Positions 6,491 through 8,374 of a stretch of 8,374 bases of DNA are shown piece after piece. The notes under the pieces were generated by a model. That model worked only from the letters and a program-made list of their open reading frames with translations. It searched no databases and was not told where the DNA came from. The position numbers were made by a program, and so were the translations under genes. This DNA comes from an uncultured Porphyromonas sp. (lineage in GTDB: Bacteria > Bacteroidota > Bacteroidia > Bacteroidales > Porphyromonadaceae), in the NCBI RefSeq assembly GCF_915070105.1, contig NZ_CAJZFJ010000081.1:1-8374 (forward strand), written 5' to 3'. Position 1 is the stretch's first letter, and every line of letters starts with the position of its first letter.

Positions 6491-7459
6491 CTACTCGGTG
6501 AAGATATCTTCAAAGGCAGACTCGGGAGAGGGCTCTGGCCCCTTGCGTCCGAATTCCACTGCGACGTCGATCGCATCGTGGCTTGCCTTCTCTAGTGCAT
6601 CTAGCTCCTCCACAGTGGCGAGCTTCTTCTCGACGAGGTAGTTGCGGAACTTCAGGATAGGATCCTTCTTCTTCCACTCATCCACCTCTTCCTTCGTACG
6701 ATACTTACCGGGGTCAGATGTAGAGTGACCAAACCATCGGTAGGAGATCGCCTCTACGAGGACAGGCCCCTTACCAGCGCGTACGTCCTTGATGACCTTG
6801 TCCATCGTCTCACGTACGGCGAGAAGATCATTCCCGTCCTCGATGAAGACACCTGGGACGCCATAGGCAGCTGCACGCTCGTAGACGTGCTTGGTACGCA
6901 TGACGGTGCTAATCGGCGTGGAGATACCATAGCCGTTGTTGATACAATAGAAGATGACGGGAAGGTTCCAGATAGCAGCCATATTGAGTGTCTCGTGGAA
7001 GGAGCCTTCGTTCGTAGCTCCATCCCCGAAGCAGCACATGACGATCTTACCCGTCTTCTTCATCTGCTGAGTGAGGGCAGCTCCGATGGCGATACCCATA
7101 CCACCACCGACGATACCATTTGCTCCTAGGTTACCAGCGTCTACGTCGGCGATATGCATTGAGCCACCCTTACCCTTACAGACCCCGTTAGCCTTACCCA
7201 TGATCTCGGCCATCATACCATTGAGGTCGATGCCCATGGCTATGCTCTGGCCGTGACCTCGGTGGTTAGAGGTGATCAGGTCGCCTGGCTCTAGCCCTGC
7301 GATAGCACCTACGTTAGCGGCCTCCTCTCCTACGGAGAAGTGCGTCATGCCGGGGACCTCTCCTCGGCGTACGAGCTGATTGACCTTGTTGTCGAAGTTG
7401 CGGATGTCCTCCATCTTGCGGTACATCGACAGCAGATCTTCTTTCTTCAGTTTAGCCAT
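6491..7459 (-). CDS. pdhA: pyruvate/acetoin-type dehydrogenase E1 component, alpha subunit
   Basis: A 322-residue ThDP-binding alpha subunit and the first gene of the operon. The thiamine-diphosphate motif is present as GDG (145-147) with the Asn pair at 174-175. Other family signatures are SNHRGHG (64-70), KGKGGSMHIAD (95-105) and GANGIVGGG (112-120). These latter stretches are strongly reminiscent of the acetoin-dehydrogenase/PDH subgroup (AcoA-like), not the branched-chain one. The length matches the compact bacterial E1 alpha (about 320-330 residues). The start at 7459 gives MAKLKKEDLL, the usual short N-terminal lead. An AAAGGA stretch lies about 16 bases upstream, too far for a strong Shine-Dalgarno. 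A promoter candidate lies about 150 bases upstream. The substrate (pyruvate or acetoin) cannot be separated by eye; the full set with E1 beta, E2 and E3 favours pyruvate. Confidence 0.92.
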   Translation of the reverse strand: MAKLKKEDLLSMYRKMEDIRNFDNKVNQLVRRGEVPGMTHFSVGEEAANVGAIAGLEPGDLITSNHRGHGQSIAMGIDLNGMMAEIMGKANGVCKGKGGSMHIADVDAGNLGANGIVGGGMGIAIGAALTQQMKKTGKIVMCCFGDGATNEGSFHETLNMAAIWNLPVIFYCINNGYGISTPISTVMRTKHVYERAAAYGVPGVFIEDGNDLLAVRETMDKVIKDVRAGKGPVLVEAISYRWFGHSTSDPGKYRTKEEVDEWKKKDPILKFRNYLVEKKLATVEELDALEKASHDAIDVAVEFGRKGPEPSPESAFEDIFTE

Positions 7460-7607
7460 AATTATATTCGTTTATCCTTTGTTACTCAGCTTATCATGCC
7501 TGCACTCTTCCTAATTATCATTGTGTGCAGGACTGCTCGCTCATCTACGGACAAACAATAAAGGAAATAAATCTATATTACCCATTCATTTTGCAACGTA
7601 GACTATG
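7460..7607 (-). promoter_or_regulatory. 5' leader of the pdh operon
   Basis: The roughly 140 nt between the predicted start site and pdhA contain one modest inverted repeat, CCTGCAC (7499-7505) with GTGCAGG (7525-7531), enclosing a 19-base AT-rich loop. No riboswitch or leader peptide is recognisable. The stem may affect translation or be an operator half-site pair; neither can be decided from sequence. Confidence 0.3.
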
Positions 7608-7639
7608 CAAAGGTAGCAATTAACTCTATATGCTACATA
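7608..7639 (-). promoter_or_regulatory. candidate promoter of the pdh operon
   Basis: On the minus strand TACCTTTG (7615-7608) is a full match to the Bacteroidota -7 box TAnnTTTG. The -33 position is weaker: TATG (7639-7636), one base off TTTG, with 20 bases between. The predicted start site is near 7602. It lies downstream of the tRNA hairpin, so the pdh operon probably has its own promoter. Confidence 0.5.
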
Positions 7640-7763
7640 ACACGATAGACAGCACCTATGTTTGTATTGACAGTATAAATCACCAGAGCACTCCCCTACC
7701 ATGCTCGTGGAGACACACACCTGAAGTCCTACATCTCTGCATATAGGCACATCCACAAACGAC

Positions 7764-7796
7764 GAGTGCCATCCATTGTGGTAATGGATGGCACTC
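7764..7796 (-). terminator. perfect 14-bp hairpin after tRNA-Thr, probable terminator
   Basis: Bases 7764-7777 and 7783-7796 are exact inverse complements (14 bp) around a GTGGT loop. The hairpin begins five bases after the tRNA 3' end in the direction of transcription. What follows on the minus strand (GTCGTTTGTGG) is only weakly U-rich, so termination may be partial or need a factor. A processing signal for the tRNA 3' end is an alternative. Confidence 0.6.
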
Positions 7797-7801
7797 ATCT
7801 G

Positions 7802-7875
7802 AGCCTCTTGTCGGATTCGAACCAACGACCCCGAGATTACAAATCACGTGCTCTGGCCAACTGAGCTAAAGAGGC
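7802..7875 (-). tRNA. tRNA-Thr (anticodon UGU)
   Basis: A complete 74-nt cloverleaf. The acceptor arm GCCTCTT pairs with AAGAGGC and the discriminator is U. The D stem is GCTC/GAGC. The anticodon loop TTTGTAA has TGT at 7841-7839. The T arm GTTGG-TTCGAAT-CCGAC has one G-U pair. The anticodon stem CGTGA/TCTCG has a central U-U mismatch. CCA is not encoded and would be added post-transcriptionally. The gene starts four bases after the small SRP RNA and is probably cut from the same transcript. Confidence 0.95.
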
Positions 7876-7879
7876 AGGT

Positions 7880-7975
7880 GGGTAAGCGATCTACATCGCA
7901 CCGCTACAACCTAATACCCTTGCTGCGATCAAGCCCTGGGGGAGTCAAAGGGAGCTGGTCGTATAGGACTTACCC
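7880..7975 (-). ncRNA. ffs: small (4.5S-type) signal recognition particle RNA
   Basis: About 96 nt that can fold into one long hairpin, as expected for bacterial small SRP RNA, which binds Ffh and targets membrane proteins. The ends GGGTAAG (7975-7969) and CTTACCC (7886-7880) pair perfectly. An inner stem ACGACC/GGTTGT follows. The apical part carries CCCAGGGC and GCAGCAAGGGTA, resembling the conserved CAGG...AGCAGC..AGG Ffh-binding motif. The 3' side contains GATGTAG just before the closing strand, as in E. coli 4.5S RNA. The 5' end falls 5-7 bases after a -7 promoter box. The apical loop does not show the usual GGAA. The ends are set by the closing stem and may be off by a few bases. Confidence 0.8.
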
Positions 7976-7980
7976 GAGTG

Positions 7981-8011
7981 CAAAAGTAGTATAATTCTGC
8001 GAATATACAAG
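7981..8011 (-). promoter_or_regulatory. promoter of the SRP RNA-tRNA-Thr unit
   Basis: On the minus strand CTTG (8011-8008), one base off TTTG, is followed after 19 bases by TACTTTTG (7988-7981), a full match to TAnnTTTG. The expected start site (about 7974-7976) coincides with the 5' end of the SRP RNA closing stem. This agreement supports both calls. Confidence 0.65.
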
Positions 8012-8298
8012 TAGCACCACAATGATCTCTTCTGTAGACGTCTCCTGCAACGACCTCAAAAGACGCTCTGTAGGCTGTTGCGTCCCTTGTCATCGGCCTA
8101 CTTTATCCTCGGTGCTCCCGCTCTCTAAGGGCTTGTAGTGCAACGAACCCCAAAGGGACACTAGGACGGATAATACCCCCCAAAAATCCCTCACAACAAA
8201 GCCGCTACCGAATCCATCCAACGACCTCACAGATCAGCAGGCCTCAAACATCAACAGTCAAGCCATCCCCTCCTCCGCTTAACTAAGCATCCCTTTGT
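8012..8298. other. intergenic region with no recognised gene
   Basis: Nearly 290 bp with no plausible coding frame on either strand. It contains short inverted repeats (gcaac 8047-8051 with gttgc 8077-8081; gacgc 8062-8066 with gcgtc 8080-8084). It also holds an 11-base sequence CCCCAAAGGGA (8148-8158) identical to one at 1839-1849 in the other long intergenic region. I see no further promoter box, RNA gene or mobile-element end. Confidence 0.5.
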
Positions 8299-8374
8299 CA
8301 GGGCTGACGCATGAACCCCCCATAGTGCGAGGGCAAAGTCGTCAAGGAGCATACGCCGAAGATAGAAGTATCTA
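8299..8374. repeat. second, truncated copy of the intergenic element
   Basis: Bases 8299-8372 align in the same orientation with 2056-2131. By eye about 67 of 74 aligned positions agree, with one 2-base gap. The copy includes the 16-base terminal sequence cagggctgacgcatga without change. The match continues to the window edge, so the rest of the element probably lies beyond it. Substitutions reduce the two internal stems (TGACG/CGTCA keeps 5 bp; GGCG/CGCC becomes GGAG/CGCC). Confidence 0.75.

Noticed and set aside
4209..7129. Plus-strand frames of 124-158 codons opposite the pdh genes
   Set aside because: They lie antisense to well-supported E1, E2 and E3 genes and encode His/Asp-rich sequences typical of antisense shadows.
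7586..7825. 79-codon minus-strand frame upstream of pdhA
   Set aside because: It begins inside the tRNA-Thr gene and reads through the hairpin that follows, so it is a chance frame.
7831..7850. U-U mismatch in the tRNA anticodon stem as a sign of a pseudogene
   Set aside because: All other stems pair well, the anticodon loop is normal and the gene has a promoter and neighbouring SRP RNA, so a single mismatch is not enough to call it broken.
7802..7875. tRNA-Thr as an integration site for a genomic island
   Set aside because: No integrase gene and no partial repeat of the tRNA 3' end is visible in the window; the hairpin after the tRNA is not a duplicated tRNA end.

Overview
The window looks like chromosomal DNA of a Bacteroidota bacterium, most likely a Porphyromonas-like member of the Bacteroidales. 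This rests on the order ExbB/TolQ, small four-helix membrane protein, ExbD; on upstream boxes of the TAnnTTTG / TTTG type used by the Bacteroidota primary sigma factor; on weak or absent Shine-Dalgarno sequences; and on base composition near 50% GC. The species cannot be fixed from sequence alone. Every gene I can support is on the minus strand, so transcription runs from high to low coordinates.

Right part (about 7760-8374): a small stable-RNA unit. A promoter at 7981-8011 leads directly into a small SRP (4.5S) RNA. Four bases later comes tRNA-Thr(UGU), followed by a perfect 14-bp hairpin. Upstream is about 290 bp with no gene, then the start of a repeat that also occurs near 2056 and runs off the window edge.

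Middle (2392-7615): a four-gene 2-oxoacid dehydrogenase operon, pdhA-pdhB-pdhC-lpd (E1 alpha, E1 beta, E2, E3), with its own promoter candidate and a good rho-independent terminator. The domain arrangement is unusual. The E2 has no lipoyl domain and instead carries two peripheral-subunit-binding domains in tandem. The only lipoyl domain of the operon is at the N terminus of the E3. The swinging arm therefore appears to have moved from the acyltransferase core to the dihydrolipoyl dehydrogenase. This is the most interesting feature of the window.

Between the operons (about 1475-2391): roughly 0.9 kb without a convincing gene. It holds two promoter candidates for the downstream operon and a non-coding element of about 310 bp with 16-bp imperfect terminal inverted repeats and an 18-bp perfect palindrome inside. 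Part of this element recurs at the right edge of the window.

Left part (1-1474): the start of a TonB-energising operon: an ExbB/TolQ-type proton channel subunit with a cleavable signal peptide and Ala/Pro-rich periplasmic linker, a small four-helix membrane protein, and the first 32 codons of an ExbD/TolR-type subunit. Together these would use the proton motive force to power TonB-dependent outer-membrane uptake.
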